Shown here in pieces: positions 25,879-34,235 of a stretch of 46,152 nucleotides of DNA (positions are counted from its first letter, which is position 1; each line of letters opens with the position of its first letter). The stretch is from assembly GCA_002238865.1 (NCBI GenBank), contig MPNE01000033.1, positions 1-46,152 on the forward strand, written 5' to 3'. The notes under the pieces were generated by a model, which did no database searches, had not been told where the DNA came from, and saw only the letters and a program-made list of their open reading frames with translations. The translations under genes and the position numbers were made by a program. Source of the DNA: Gemmatimonadetes bacterium bin94. GTDB lineage: Bacteria > Gemmatimonadota > Gemmatimonadetes > Longimicrobiales > Gaopeijiaceae.

Positions 25879-26877
25879 CTACCTCGGACTCCCCGGATCC
25901 GGCTGATCGTACCTCGGGGTTCCTTTGAAGTTCCACCTTTCCTCGCGCCCCACAAGCTCCCGGAAGTACGGCACGGTCTTCCGCAGTCCCTCGCGCAGGC
26001 TGACAGTCGGAGTCCATCCAAGCTCCCGCCGCGCGGCGGTGATGTCCGGACGCCGCATCGCGGGATCGTCCACAGGCAGGGTCCGGAAGTCCGGCGGCAC
26101 CGCCGAGCCGGTCTCCTCCATCACCAGCTCGGCCAGCTCGCGAATCGTGAATTCCGCGGGATTGCCGATGTTCACGGGATCGACGCGCGTCGACTGGAAG
26201 AGCCGGTAGATCCCGTCGATCTCGTCGTCGACGAAGCAGAACGACCGGGTCTGTGTCCCGTCGCCATACACCGTCATGGGCTCCCCGCGCAGCCCCTGCA
26301 TGATGAAGTTGGAGACCACCCGGCCATCGTGCGGCCGCATTCGCGCACCGTAGGTGTTGAATATCCTGACGATGCGGGTGTCCAGCCCGTGGGCACGGTG
26401 GTAGGCCATCGTCATCGCCTCGGCGAAGCGCTTCGCCTCGTCGTAGACGCCTCTCGGGCCGACGGGGTTGACGTTGCCCCAGTAGTCTTCGGTCTGGGGA
26501 TGAACCTGCGGATCGCCGTACACCTCCGACGTCGACGCCAGCAGGTAGCGGGCGCCATGCCGCAACGCGAGGCCCAGGGTGTTGTGAGTTCCCAGGCCTC
26601 CGACCTTGAGGGTCTGTATGGGAAGGTCGATGTAGTCCACCGGGCTGGCCGGCGACGCGAAGTGCAGCACGCCGTCCAGCGGAGAATCCAGGAACAGGGG
26701 CTTCGAGATGTCGTGCTCGATGAGGCTGAACCCGGGCTCGTCGTCGAGGTGCGCCAGGTTGCCGCGGCATCCGGTGACAAGGTTGTCGACTCCGACGACC
26801 TCGTATCCCTCCGCAAGGAAGCGATCCGCGAGATGGGAGCCGAGGAATCCGGCCGCACCGGTGATCAGGACGCGCAC
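25879..26877 (-). CDS. UDP-glucuronate decarboxylase (UDP-xylose synthase), extended SDR
   Basis: The protein is 332 aa from GTG 26877, overlapping the upstream dehydrogenase by 13 nt. The Rossmann motif [11 protein letters not shown] (6-16), [46 protein letters not shown] and the catalytic Tyr145-x3-Lys149 (YDEAK) are diagnostic of UXS-type decarboxylases. It turns UDP-glucuronate into UDP-xylose using bound NAD. The gene immediately upstream makes UDP-glucuronate, so the two catalyse consecutive steps. The product probably goes to a capsule, exopolysaccharide or lipopolysaccharide; no glycosyltransferases lie in the window. Confidence 0.92.
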   Translation of the reverse strand: MRVLITGAAGFLGSHLADRFLAEGYEVVGVDNLVTGCRGNLAHLDDEPGFSLIEHDISKPLFLDSPLDGVLHFASPASPVDYIDLPIQTLKVGGLGTHNTLGLALRHGARYLLASTSEVYGDPQVHPQTEDYWGNVNPVGPRGVYDEAKRFAEAMTMAYHRAHGLDTRIVRIFNTYGARMRPHDGRVVSNFIMQGLRGEPMTVYGDGTQTRSFCFVDDEIDGIYRLFQSTRVDPVNIGNPAEFTIRELAELVMEETGSAVPPDFRTLPVDDPAMRRPDITAARRELGWTPTVSLREGLRKTVPYFRELVGREERWNFKGTPRYDQPDPGSPR

Positions 26878-28196
26878 GAGGCGGCCTGCGGGGCGAGGCG
26901 ACGGCCCACTGAATGGTACTCGAAGCCCAGCGCCCCCACGACACGCGGCGCATAGAGGTTCCGCCCGTCCATGATCACGGGCTCCCGGAGCAGGGAACGC
27001 ATGCGGGCGAAGTCCGGATGGCGGTAGGGATGCCATTCGGTGTGGATGAGGAGCGCATCGGCCCCGTCCAGCACATCGTAGTTGTGGTCCCGGTATTCGA
27101 TGCTGTCGCCGAGGATGCGCCGGGTCGCCGGCATCGCCACCGGGTCGTGGGCCACGACCCGCGCGCCCCGCCGAAGCAGGCCGCCGATTGTCACGAGACT
27201 CGGAGCATCGCGCATGTCGTCCGTGTTGGGCTTGAAGGCGAGCCCCCACAGCGCGAAGGTACGCCCGCTCAATTCGTCGCCGAAGCGCTCGACCACCCAG
27301 TCCAGGAGCAGCCGCTTCTGGGTCTCGTTCAACCCCTCCACGGCGTCCAGGATCGACGAGTCGAGCCCCAGATCCCTCATCGTGCGTGCGAGCGCCTTGA
27401 CGTCCTTGGGAAAGCACGAGCCGCCGTACCCCACGCCGGGGAACAGGTAGGTGGGACCGATGCGCCGATCGGAACCCACCCCGAGCCGGACACTGTCCAC
27501 GTCGGCGCCGGTGCGCTGGCACAATCGGGCGATTGCGTTCATGAAGCTCACCCGGGTTGCGAGCATGGCGTTGGCCGCGTACTTGGTGATTTCGGCGGAG
27601 GCAACGTCCATGACCAGGATCTCGTTGCCGGTGCGGACGAAGGGCGCGTAGAGGTCCTGAAGCACATCGCCGGCCTTCGGGTCGTCCACGCCGAGGACCA
27701 CCCGGTCCGGCTTCTTGAAGTCGCTGACCGCGGCACCCTCCCGCAAGAACTCCGGGTTGGCGCACACATGGACCGGGTGGTCCGTCTCGGCTTCGATCGC
27801 CTCGCGAACGAGGGGCGCGGTCCCCACGGGAACCGTGCTCTTCGTGATCACGATACGCTCGCCGTCCATCGCGCGTCCTATGTCTCTGGCCGCCGCCACC
27901 ACGTGCTGGAGGTCGGCCGACCCGTCGTCGCCCGGTGGCGTCCCGACCGCGATGAACACGATGTATGACTCGCGGACGGCCCTCGCCACGTCAGTGGTGA
28001 AGGCGAGGCGGCCCGCGGCGAGGTTCTGCTCCACGAGGGCGTCGAGGCCGGGTTCGAAAAACGGGATCTCGCCCCGGTCAAGCGCCTCCACCTTCTCCTC
28101 TACGATGTCCGCGCAGATGACATCGTTGCCCGTCTCAGCCAGGCAGGCGCCGGTCGTGAGCCCGACATATCCGCTCCCGACAACCGCGATCTTCAT
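26865..28196 (-). CDS. ugd: UDP-glucose 6-dehydrogenase
   Basis: The protein is 443 aa from ATG 28196, which overlaps the upstream stop by 4 nt (ATGA); an in-frame ATG at 28211 is the alternative. It starts with [16 protein letters not shown] (NAD loop) and has [31 protein letters not shown], the central [19 protein letters not shown] helix, and catalytic Cys261 in [15 protein letters not shown] third domain closes with [16 protein letters not shown]. It oxidises UDP-glucose twice to UDP-glucuronate with NAD. It pairs with the decarboxylase next door and with a second, different sugar-nucleotide dehydrogenase upstream. Confidence 0.93.
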   Translation of the reverse strand: MKIAVVGSGYVGLTTGACLAETGNDVICADIVEEKVEALDRGEIPFFEPGLDALVEQNLAAGRLAFTTDVARAVRESYIVFIAVGTPPGDDGSADLQHVVAAARDIGRAMDGERIVITKSTVPVGTAPLVREAIEAETDHPVHVCANPEFLREGAAVSDFKKPDRVVLGVDDPKAGDVLQDLYAPFVRTGNEILVMDVASAEITKYAANAMLATRVSFMNAIARLCQRTGADVDSVRLGVGSDRRIGPTYLFPGVGYGGSCFPKDVKALARTMRDLGLDSSILDAVEGLNETQKRLLLDWVVERFGDELSGRTFALWGLAFKPNTDDMRDAPSLVTIGGLLRRGARVVAHDPVAMPATRRILGDSIEYRDHNYDVLDGADALLIHTEWHPYRHPDFARMRSLLREPVIMDGRNLYAPRVVGALGFEYHSVGRRLAPQAASCAS

Positions 28197-29515
28197 CCCT
28201 TCACGATCCATCGCCGCGCGTTGGCAGCTTTTCTGGAAGCCGCCACCGACGCGGTCGCGTTACGCGCGTCGACGAGCACGCGCGACAGCTCGAAAATCCG
28301 TTCAGGGTCGAAGTTCGAGTGGTCGGTCACGATCACTACCGCGTCCGCATCCCGCAGCAGGTCGTCCGCGAGGGGCACGGACTGCAGCGTGCGGCCGTCG
28401 CTGGTCGGCCACCGTGGCACATGGGGGTCGTGGTAGGCCACCTGCGCCCCATCCCGCTCCAGGAGTTCCAGTATCTCCATGGCCGGGGACTCGCGCACAT
28501 CGTCGACATCCTTCTTGTATGCCACCCCCAGGAGCAGAATCCGCGAGCCGTTGACCGGCTTCCCCGCTCCGTTCAGGGCTTCCCTGACCTTGCCCACGAC
28601 GAAGGTGGGCATCTCCGCGTTGATCTCGGTTGCCATGTCGATGAAGCGGGTCCTGAAGTCCATCGTCCGCATCTTCCACGACAGGTAGTGAGGATCCACG
28701 GGCAGACAGTGGCCCCCGAGCCCCGGACCCGGCGTGAACTTCATGAAGCCGAATGGCTTTGTCGCCGCGGCTTCGATGACCTCCCAGATGTCCAGACCGA
28801 GCTTGTCGGCGATGAGTGCCATCTCGTTCACCAGCCCGATATTCACGGCGCGGTATGCGTTCTCCAGGATCTTGGTCAGCTCGGCGGCCTCGGCGGAAGA
28901 CACGGCGACCATTTCCTCCACGAAACGGGCGTAGAATGCGGCCCCCGCCTCGGTGCACGCCGGCGTGATCCCACCGATGATCTTCGGAGTGTTGCCCGTC
29001 TTCCAGACCTTGTTGCCGGGGTCCACGCGCTCCGGCGAGAAGCACAGGAAGAAGTCCTCGCCCGGCTGGAGGCCGCTCTTTCCGAGAATCGGCAGCACCA
29101 CCTCGCGGGTCGTTCCCGGGTAGGTGGTCGACTCCAGAACGATCAGCTGCCCCTTCACAAGGGTCGCCGCCACCGCTTCGGCCGCCGCGAGGATGTGGGA
29201 GATGTCGGGATCCCGCGTCCTGGAGAGCGGCGTGGGCACACAGATCGAGACCGCGTCGCAGCGGCCGAGCCGGGACATGTCGGTGGTGGCTTCCAGCAGG
29301 CCCTGCCGGCGCGCGTCGGCCACCTCGCCGTTGCTCAGGTCCTGGATGTGGCTCCGACCTGCGTTGACACCGTCCACCACGTCCTGGACCACATCGAAGC
29401 CGATGACACGGACGCCGCGGGAGGCGGCCGCGGCGGCAAGGGGCAATCCGACGTAGCCGAGGCCGACAACGCCCAGAAGCGGCGGACCGGAGTCGCGGTT
29501 GCGCGGCATGTTCAT
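28193..29515 (-). CDS. Nucleotide-sugar dehydrogenase of the WbpA/WecC type (UDP-HexNAc 6-dehydrogenase)
   Basis: The protein is 440 aa from ATG 29515; ATG 29509, two codons on, has a better spaced GGAG and may be the real start. The NAD loop is GVVGLGYVGLPLA (15-27). CVPTPLSRTRDPDIS, STTYPGTT, FSPERVDPGNK, ENAYRAVNIGLVNEMA and Cys270 in LGGHCLPVDPHYLSWK follow. These features place it with UDP-N-acetylglucosamine or -mannosamine 6-dehydrogenases rather than with Ugd. It likely makes a uronic-acid amino sugar for surface polysaccharide. The stop overlaps ugd by 4 nt. The exact sugar cannot be assigned. Confidence 0.88.
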   Translation of the reverse strand: MNMPRNRDSGPPLLGVVGLGYVGLPLAAAAASRGVRVIGFDVVQDVVDGVNAGRSHIQDLSNGEVADARRQGLLEATTDMSRLGRCDAVSICVPTPLSRTRDPDISHILAAAEAVAATLVKGQLIVLESTTYPGTTREVVLPILGKSGLQPGEDFFLCFSPERVDPGNKVWKTGNTPKIIGGITPACTEAGAAFYARFVEEMVAVSSAEAAELTKILENAYRAVNIGLVNEMALIADKLGLDIWEVIEAAATKPFGFMKFTPGPGLGGHCLPVDPHYLSWKMRTMDFRTRFIDMATEINAEMPTFVVGKVREALNGAGKPVNGSRILLLGVAYKKDVDDVRESPAMEILELLERDGAQVAYHDPHVPRWPTSDGRTLQSVPLADDLLRDADAVVIVTDHSNFDPERIFELSRVLVDARNATASVAASRKAANARRWIVKG

Positions 29516-29615
29516 CTCCGCCGTCCGCCCGGCACGCAGGTTGGCCTCTTCTTCCGAGGCTCGCGTCCGGCCGGCGCCGCCCTCATCCTCCGGCAGCCCC
29601 GGCGCGGGCGTCCCT

Positions 29616-30158
29616 TCAGGAGGAGGGCTCTTCCGACTCGGTGGCGCTGGACGCTGCCCCCTCGATCGAGGTGACCTCGACGAAGTTCTCGGCAAACTCC
29701 GCCAGCGTCCGGTCGATGTCCTGCGGGAAGGCGCCCGCGGCCTGCCATGCGTCCAGGATGGAGTCGGACATGGCCGTGACCATCCCCGTCACATCGACCG
29801 TGGTGCCCGCGGTGACCGAGGTTGAATCGGTAACGAGCGCCTCGGAGAAGTGGAGCAGGTACGCCGTGTTTTGCAGGTCGGTCAACTCCGTCCAGAAGGC
29901 GTGCTGTCCCAACAGGGTTGTCACCGTGATGCCCTGCAGGGTGATTTCCTGACCGACGTAGCTGGCCGTACCCGCCGAGAAGTCGTCGAATGGCACTGCG
30001 TTCAGCACTTCCTCCTCAGGTTCCACCACCACCACTTCCGTCGGTTCGGCCGTGATCGAGAGCCAGTACATAAAGCCGCCAATCGCCACGAAGCACAGAA
30101 TCATGAGCATGGTACCCAATCTGACCGACCCTGCGCGGGATTTCACGAACGTTCCCAT
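29616..30158 (-). CDS. Membrane-anchored protein of unknown function
   Basis: The protein is 180 aa from ATG 30158, with AAAGGAAAGG just upstream. One membrane segment (about 16-34, MLMILCFVAIGGFMYWLSI) follows a short basic N-region, so the rest should face the periplasm. After an acidic linker (VVVVEPEEEVL) there is a beta-rich domain of about 110 residues: YVGQEITLQGITVTTLLGQ, AFWTELTDLQNTAYLLHFS and TVDVTGMVTAM. The alternation of short strands resembles an OB-like fold, but this is only an impression. I do not recognise the family. It lies between rplQ and the sugar-nucleotide genes, 100 nt from the latter, and could head that operon. Confidence 0.75.
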   Translation of the reverse strand: MGTFVKSRAGSVRLGTMLMILCFVAIGGFMYWLSITAEPTEVVVVEPEEEVLNAVPFDDFSAGTASYVGQEITLQGITVTTLLGQHAFWTELTDLQNTAYLLHFSEALVTDSTSVTAGTTVDVTGMVTAMSDSILDAWQAAGAFPQDIDRTLAEFAENFVEVTSIEGAASSATESEEPSS

Positions 30159-30194
30159 CTGGCCTTTCCTTTGTGCTGTTCGGACTCCGGTGCC

Positions 30195-30212
30195 GAGGTC
30201 CGTAGGGACCTC
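30195..30212 (-). terminator. Hairpin after rplQ
   Basis: A perfect 7-bp stem GAGGTCC-CTAC-GGACCTC lies 20 nt after the rplQ stop on the minus strand. It marks the probable end of the ribosomal superoperon. No U-run follows, so termination may be partial and let transcription continue into the next genes. Confidence 0.45.
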
Positions 30213-30231
30213 CCCTTGCGGCCCGATTCTA

Positions 30232-30582
30232 TCACACCAACTCGATGAGCGCCATATCCGCCGCGTCACCCTTGCGATTGCCCAGCTTGAGGATCCGCGT
30301 ATAGCCGCCCGGACGTCCTTCGTACCGCGGTCCGATCTCGTCGAAAAGCTTGCCGAGCACCTCACGGTCGGCAACGCGCCGCGCCGCCTGGCGCCGTGCG
30401 TGGAGATCCCCGCGCTTCGCCAGCGATATCAACCGCTCCGCGTACGGCCGCAGCTCCTTGGCCTTCGCGGTCGTCGTGGTGATCCGCTCATGGCGGAAAA
30501 GCGACATGGCAAGATTCCTCAGCGTTGCCTTCCTGTGGCTCGGCGACCGTGAGAGGCCCCGCCCTTTCTTTCTGTGACGCAT
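30232..30582 (-). CDS. rplQ: Ribosomal protein L17 (bL17)
   Basis: The protein is 116 aa. The start [19 protein letters not shown] and the body [31 protein letters not shown] are the L17 signature; L17 lines the peptide exit tunnel region of the large subunit. It ends [12 protein letters not shown], as usual for the family. It is the last gene of the ribosomal superoperon, 15 nt after rpoA, the normal position in the alpha operon. Confidence 0.98.
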   Translation of the reverse strand: MRHRKKGRGLSRSPSHRKATLRNLAMSLFRHERITTTTAKAKELRPYAERLISLAKRGDLHARRQAARRVADREVLGKLFDEIGPRYEGRPGGYTRILKLGNRKGDAADMALIELV

Positions 30583-30597
30583 CGTCTGTTATCCTCG

Positions 30598-31641
30598 CTA
30601 CTCGCCGGCCCTCGTGGCGGCCTCCTGCTTCAGGAAGAACAGCTTCCCGTCCTTGTCTTCTTCGGTCCTGATCCCGAACCGCAGACCGTGCTGGTCGAGA
30701 ATCTCGTAGATCTCGCTGAGGGACTTCTTTCCGAAGTGTTCGATGTTCAGCATCTCGGCTTCGGTCTGGCTGATCAGATCACCCAGCGTCTTGATGGACT
30801 TTCTCTGGAGCGAGTTGCGCGACCGGACGCTCAACTCCGTCAGGTCCTCTACCGAGGTCCGAAAGAGTTCGGCCAGCTTTTCCGGCACGGGCAGCCGATC
30901 GCTCTCCTCTTCCCTGGGCGGACCGCCCTGGGCAAAGTACAGCATGTACTCCAGGTGACGGCGCACGAGTTCCACCGCATACCGGATCGCGCCGTCGGGG
31001 TCGACGGAACCGTCGGTCTCCACATGTATCGTCAGGCGATCGAAGTCGGTGCGCTGCTCGACCCGCGTCTCCTCGACCGTGAAGTTTGCGCGCAGGACGG
31101 GATTGTAGATCGCGTCGATGCACACAAGGTCGACCGGCGCGTCGGAGGGCACCTTCTGCTGATCGGCGAGCACGAATCCCCGCCCCTTGTTCACACGAAG
31201 CTCGATGTTGATCTCGCGGTCGTCTTCAAGGGTGAGGATGTGGTGGCCCGGGTCGTGGATCGTAACGGACCCCGGCGCCCTGATCTGCTTGGCGGTGACC
31301 GGGCCCCGCTTGCTGGCCCGGATCGACAGAATCGCTTCGGCCACGTCGTCGTCGAGGCTGACCACGAGCGACTTCAGGTTCTGAATGATCTGGTGGACAT
31401 CTTCCACCACGGACGAAATGGTCTGGTGCTCATGAACCACCCCGTCGATCCGGAAAGCCCAGACCGCGGATCCCTGTAGGGACGAAAGAAGCACGCGGCG
31501 AACCGAATTGCCCAGCGTGTGCCCGAAGCCCCTCTCGAGCGGCTCCAGGACGAACGCCGCGGAACGGCCGTCTTCGGACATCTCGGCGATTTCAACGCGC
31601 TCTGGAAGCACGAGACCGGTGAGGTCAATATCCAAATTCAC
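30598..31641 (-). CDS. rpoA: RNA polymerase alpha subunit
   Basis: The protein is 347 aa from GTG 31641, with GGAG 9 nt upstream. The alpha N-terminal domain shows LEPLERGFGHTLGNSVRRVLLSSLQGSAV and VNKGRGFVLADQQ (dimerisation and assembly with beta). The alpha-CTD shows LTELSVRSRNSLQRKSIKTLGDLISQTEAEMLNIEHFGKKSLSEI, which binds UP-elements and activators. It ends with a charged KDGKLFFLKQEAATRAGE tail. The 78-nt gap before it holds a strong hairpin, unusual between rpsD and rpoA. Longer in-frame starts up to 31698 would cover that hairpin and lack a good ribosome-binding site. Confidence 0.97.
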   Translation of the reverse strand: MNLDIDLTGLVLPERVEIAEMSEDGRSAAFVLEPLERGFGHTLGNSVRRVLLSSLQGSAVWAFRIDGVVHEHQTISSVVEDVHQIIQNLKSLVVSLDDDVAEAILSIRASKRGPVTAKQIRAPGSVTIHDPGHHILTLEDDREINIELRVNKGRGFVLADQQKVPSDAPVDLVCIDAIYNPVLRANFTVEETRVEQRTDFDRLTIHVETDGSVDPDGAIRYAVELVRRHLEYMLYFAQGGPPREEESDRLPVPEKLAELFRTSVEDLTELSVRSRNSLQRKSIKTLGDLISQTEAEMLNIEHFGKKSLSEIYEILDQHGLRFGIRTEEDKDGKLFFLKQEAATRAGE

Positions 31642-31682
31642 CCTGTTTATCTCCCTGGCCTGGTTTAAGTCTCTGTGGATCC

Positions 31683-31711
31683 CCGGGACCGCCGGCAATG
31701 GCGGTTCCCGG
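31683..31711 (-). other. Stable hairpin between rpsD and rpoA
   Basis: On the minus strand CCGGG-A-ACCGCC pairs with GGCGGT-CCCGG around an ATTGCC loop: 11 base pairs with one bulged A. It starts 9 nt after the rpsD stop and ends about 40 nt before the rpoA GTG. It is too short of U residues for an intrinsic terminator. It could tune rpoA expression, protect mRNA ends or bind a ribosomal protein. Confidence 0.6.
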
Positions 31712-31719
31712 CAACAGGA

Positions 31720-32355
31720 TCACTTGGAATAGAGTTCGACGATCAGCTGCTCCTGGGCCGCCAGCGGGATGTCTCCCCGTACCGGTGCCCGAACGACCCT
31801 GCCGACCCGTTTCTTGTCATCGACCGAGAGCCAGTCCAGCAATTGAGGCCGGGAGCGCGAGCCAAGACTCACCTCCACCAGCTCCAGATCGCGGGAATTC
31901 TCGCGCACGGCCACTTCGTCACCCGCCGAGAGCCGGAAGCTCGGGATGTTGACCACCCTGCCGTTGACTTCCACATGGCGGTGGCGAACGAGCTGCCGGG
32001 CCTGGCGGCGGCTCATCGCGAGACCCATGCGGAAGACCACGTTGTCAAGCCGGCTCTCCAGCGCAATAATCAGGTTTTCGCCGGTGACCCCCGGCCGCCC
32101 GGCCGCATACTCGAAGAGGTTGCGGAACTGCTTTTCGTGCAGCCCGTAGATGCGCTTGACCTTCTGCTTCTCGCGCAGCTGCATCGCGTAGTCGGACTGT
32201 TTGCGGCGGCGCACCGAGGCGGGCCCGTGGTGTCCCGGCGGATACTGCCGCCGCTCAACCGGGCATTTTTCGGTGTAGCACTTCGTGCCCTTCAGGAAAA
32301 GCTTCTGCCCTTCCCTGCGACAGCGCTTGCAGACCGGACCTGTATATCGTGCCAT
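31720..32355 (-). CDS. rpsD: Ribosomal protein S4 (uS4), zinc-binding form
   Basis: The protein is 211 aa. The N-terminus has Cys9, Cys12, Cys26 and Cys31 (CKRCRREG and CYTEKC), the zinc-binding C+ type of S4. The S4 RNA-binding domain follows with [39 protein letters not shown]. It nucleates 30S assembly on 16S rRNA and in other bacteria represses its own operon. It comes 21 nt after rpsK; its ATG is well supported. Confidence 0.98.
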   Translation of the reverse strand: MARYTGPVCKRCRREGQKLFLKGTKCYTEKCPVERRQYPPGHHGPASVRRRKQSDYAMQLREKQKVKRIYGLHEKQFRNLFEYAAGRPGVTGENLIIALESRLDNVVFRMGLAMSRRQARQLVRHRHVEVNGRVVNIPSFRLSAGDEVAVRENSRDLELVEVSLGSRSRPQLLDWLSVDDKKRVGRVVRAPVRGDIPLAAQEQLIVELYSK

Positions 32356-32376
32356 CAGCGGTTCTCTTCTTCTGCC

Positions 32377-32769
32377 TCAGACGCGGCGTTTCTTGGGAGG
32401 CCGGCACCCATTGTGGGGCAACGGCGTCACATCGTGGATCGACTGGATGGTGAGCCCCGCCGCCGCCAGGGCCTGAATCGCGGACTCCCTGCCTGAACCG
32501 GGGCCCTGGACGCGCACGACGACCTTGCGCACCCCCATCGCCACGGCGTCACTGCCCGCCTGCTCGGCGGCCATCGTAGCGGCGAACGGAGTGGACTTCT
32601 TGGACCCCTTGAAGCCCGCCGTCCCGGCGGACGCCCACACCAGCACGTTGCCGGACTGGTCGGCGATCGTGATCAGCGTGTTGTTGAAGGTGGCCTTGAT
32701 ATGGGCCACGCCTTCCGCCGCCACGATCTTCTTGGTTTTCTTCTGTCTGGTCGACCTGGGCTTCGCCAA
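32377..32769 (-). CDS. rpsK: Ribosomal protein S11 (uS11)
   Basis: The protein is 130 aa. It begins at TTG 32769, preceded by AAGGAAGG about 7 nt upstream; no ATG is near. It has the S11 core: [42 protein letters not shown] and the C-terminal [20 protein letters not shown]. It lies on the platform of the small subunit near the mRNA exit. The gene is 39 nt downstream of rpsM. Confidence 0.97.
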   Translation of the reverse strand: MAKPRSTRQKKTKKIVAAEGVAHIKATFNNTLITIADQSGNVLVWASAGTAGFKGSKKSTPFAATMAAEQAGSDAVAMGVRKVVVRVQGPGSGRESAIQALAAAGLTIQSIHDVTPLPHNGCRPPKKRRV

Positions 32770-32808
32770 ACGGAGCCTTCCTTGGGAGCTGGGTTGATCC
32801 TTCGCGGT

Positions 32809-33189
32809 CTACTTCTTGGGTGCTTTCTTCTTGCCTGCGATCGCGCGCCGCGGGCCCTTCTTGGTCCGAGCATTCGTGTGGGTCCGCTGACCCCTCACGG
32901 GGAGCCCCCGGCGATGCCGCAGACCACGGTAGCAGCCGATATCCATGAGTCGCTTGATGTTCATGGACACCTCGGTCCGGAGAGCACCCTCGACCTTGTA
33001 GTTCTGCTCGATCTCGCGACGAAGGCGACTCGCGTCCTCGTCGGTCAGCTCGTAGGTGCGCAGATCGGGGTTGATTCCCGTGGCCTCCAGAATCTTCTTC
33101 GCTCCCGTGCGGCCCACTCCGAAGACGTAGGTGAGCGCGATTTCGATACGCTTGCTTCGGGGAAGATCGACCCCCGCGATACGTGCCAT
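32809..33189 (-). CDS. rpsM: Ribosomal protein S13 (uS13)
   Basis: The protein is 126 aa from the ATG of [21 protein letters not shown]. It has the helix-two-turn-helix region [16 protein letters not shown] and the C-terminal basic tail [27 protein letters not shown] that reaches the tRNA site in the 30S head. Upstream in-frame codons overlap rpmJ in another frame and are not used. It follows rpmJ by 13 nt. Confidence 0.97.
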   Translation of the reverse strand: MARIAGVDLPRSKRIEIALTYVFGVGRTGAKKILEATGINPDLRTYELTDEDASRLRREIEQNYKVEGALRTEVSMNIKRLMDIGCYRGLRHRRGLPVRGQRTHTNARTKKGPRRAIAGKKKAPKK

Positions 33190-33202
33190 TCCCCCGTCCC
33201 CC

Positions 33203-33319
33203 TCAGCCCTGACGCTGCTTGTGCCGGGGATTCCGGCTACAAATGATCCGCACGACGCCCTTCCTGCGGACGACGCGGCAATACTCACACATGGGCTTTA
33301 CGCTGGTACGGACCTTCAC
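33203..33319 (-). CDS. rpmJ: Ribosomal protein L36 (bL36), zinc-binding form
   Basis: This 38-aa gene is easily missed because of its size. It is read from GTG 33319 (GGGAG 9 nt upstream) to TGA 33203. The product starts with [20 protein letters not shown] and has zinc ligands Cys11, Cys14, Cys27 and His33, the C+ type of L36. It sits between map and rpsM as in many bacteria. The infA gene that usually lies between map and rpmJ is not present: only 64 nt separate the two genes. Confidence 0.96.
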   Translation of the reverse strand: MKVRTSVKPMCEYCRVVRRKGVVRIICSRNPRHKQRQG

Positions 33320-33345
33320 GTCGGCTGACTCCCTTGGCTATCGCG

Positions 33346-33363
33346 GCCCCGATCGTTCGGGGC
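33346..33363. other. Hairpin between map and rpmJ
   Basis: GCCCCGA and TCGGGGC form a perfect 7-bp stem with a 4-nt loop, in the position where infA would be. A run of five T follows on the plus strand (33370-33374), so it resembles an intrinsic terminator for plus-strand transcription only. All nearby genes are on the minus strand, where the same run is A-rich and precedes the stem. It may stop antisense transcripts or mark where infA was lost. Confidence 0.5.
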
Positions 33364-33383
33364 ACAGCTTTTTAAGATAACTG

Positions 33384-34235
33384 TCATATTTGCTTCACGG
33401 TAGTGGTCACGGAAGCGCCGTCGGCCGCACGATCAATGACCGCGCTCAACGCGGCTTCCCAGATGCCGCCGCCGGTGAGGATCACCGGACCTTCGGCGGT
33501 CACGGCGACGGTATGCTCGTAGTGGGCCGACAGCGTTCCGTCCTGCGTGGCCACCGTCCACCTGTCGTCCAGGGTGACGATCTCGTCCGTCCCCACGGCC
33601 AACATCGGCTCGATGGCCAGCACCATACCCACCCTGAGGGGCACGCCGAAGCCGGCGCGGCCCACATTCGAGACCTGCGGCTCCTCGTGGATGTCGCGAC
33701 CGACGCCGTGGCCCACCAGGTCGCGGATGATCGCGAAGCCGCTGTCTCCGACGGTGTCCATCACGGCCGCCCCGATATCCCCTACGTGATTGCCGGGCCG
33801 TGCCGCCACCACCGCCGCCCCGAGCGACGCCTCCGTCACCGCCATGAGGCGGGCCGCTTCCGTGCCGATTTCGCCCACCGGGAACGTATACGCCGAGTCG
33901 GCGCACCAGCCCCGCCTCTTCACACCCACGTCGATCGACACGATGTCACCGTCCCGCAGCGTCCGCGCGGATGGTATCCCATGCACCACCTCGGCGTTGA
34001 TGCTGATGCAGGCACTGCCGGGGAAGCCGTAGAGGCCCTTGAACGCGGGAGTGGCGCCGTCGTGCGAACACACGAAGTCATCGACGAAGTGGTCGAGCGC
34101 CGCGGTGGACACCCCGGGACCCACCCGGGGCTCGATCTCCGCAAACAGGGCGGCGATGATGTCGCCGCAAGATGCGATCGCGCGGATTTCATCGGGCGAT
34201 TTGAGGTGCACCTGGGGACGCTTCTTCCGGCCCAC
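33384..34235 (-). CDS. map: Methionine aminopeptidase, type I
   Basis: The protein is 283 aa from GTG 34235, which shares one base with the adk stop (TAGTG). The pita-bread fold motifs are present: YGFPGSACISINAEVVHGIPS, the metal ligands in VSIDVGVKRRGWCADSAYTF (two Asp), GHGVGRDIHEEPQV (His), AIEPML (Glu) and SAHYEHTVAV (Glu). It removes the first Met from new proteins. The N-terminal MGRKKRPQVHLKSPDEI and the C-terminal about 35 residues extend beyond the minimal enzyme. The secY-adk-map order is typical. Confidence 0.96.
   Translation of the reverse strand: MGRKKRPQVHLKSPDEIRAIASCGDIIAALFAEIEPRVGPGVSTAALDHFVDDFVCSHDGATPAFKGLYGFPGSACISINAEVVHGIPSARTLRDGDIVSIDVGVKRRGWCADSAYTFPVGEIGTEAARLMAVTEASLGAAVVAARPGNHVGDIGAAVMDTVGDSGFAIIRDLVGHGVGRDIHEEPQVSNVGRAGFGVPLRVGMVLAIEPMLAVGTDEIVTLDDRWTVATQDGTLSAHYEHTVAVTAEGPVILTGGGIWEAALSAVIDRAADGASVTTTVKQI

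Noticed and set aside
25862-26864. Extended minus-strand frames reaching into the ugd region upstream of the decarboxylase and the TPR gene
   Set aside because: The extra N-terminal residues are out-of-frame readings of the neighbouring genes; starts at 26877 and 25861 give proper family N-termini.
33190-33383. Possible infA in the map-rpsM interval
   Set aside because: Only rpmJ (38 codons) fits; no frame shows the IF1 OB-fold sequence.
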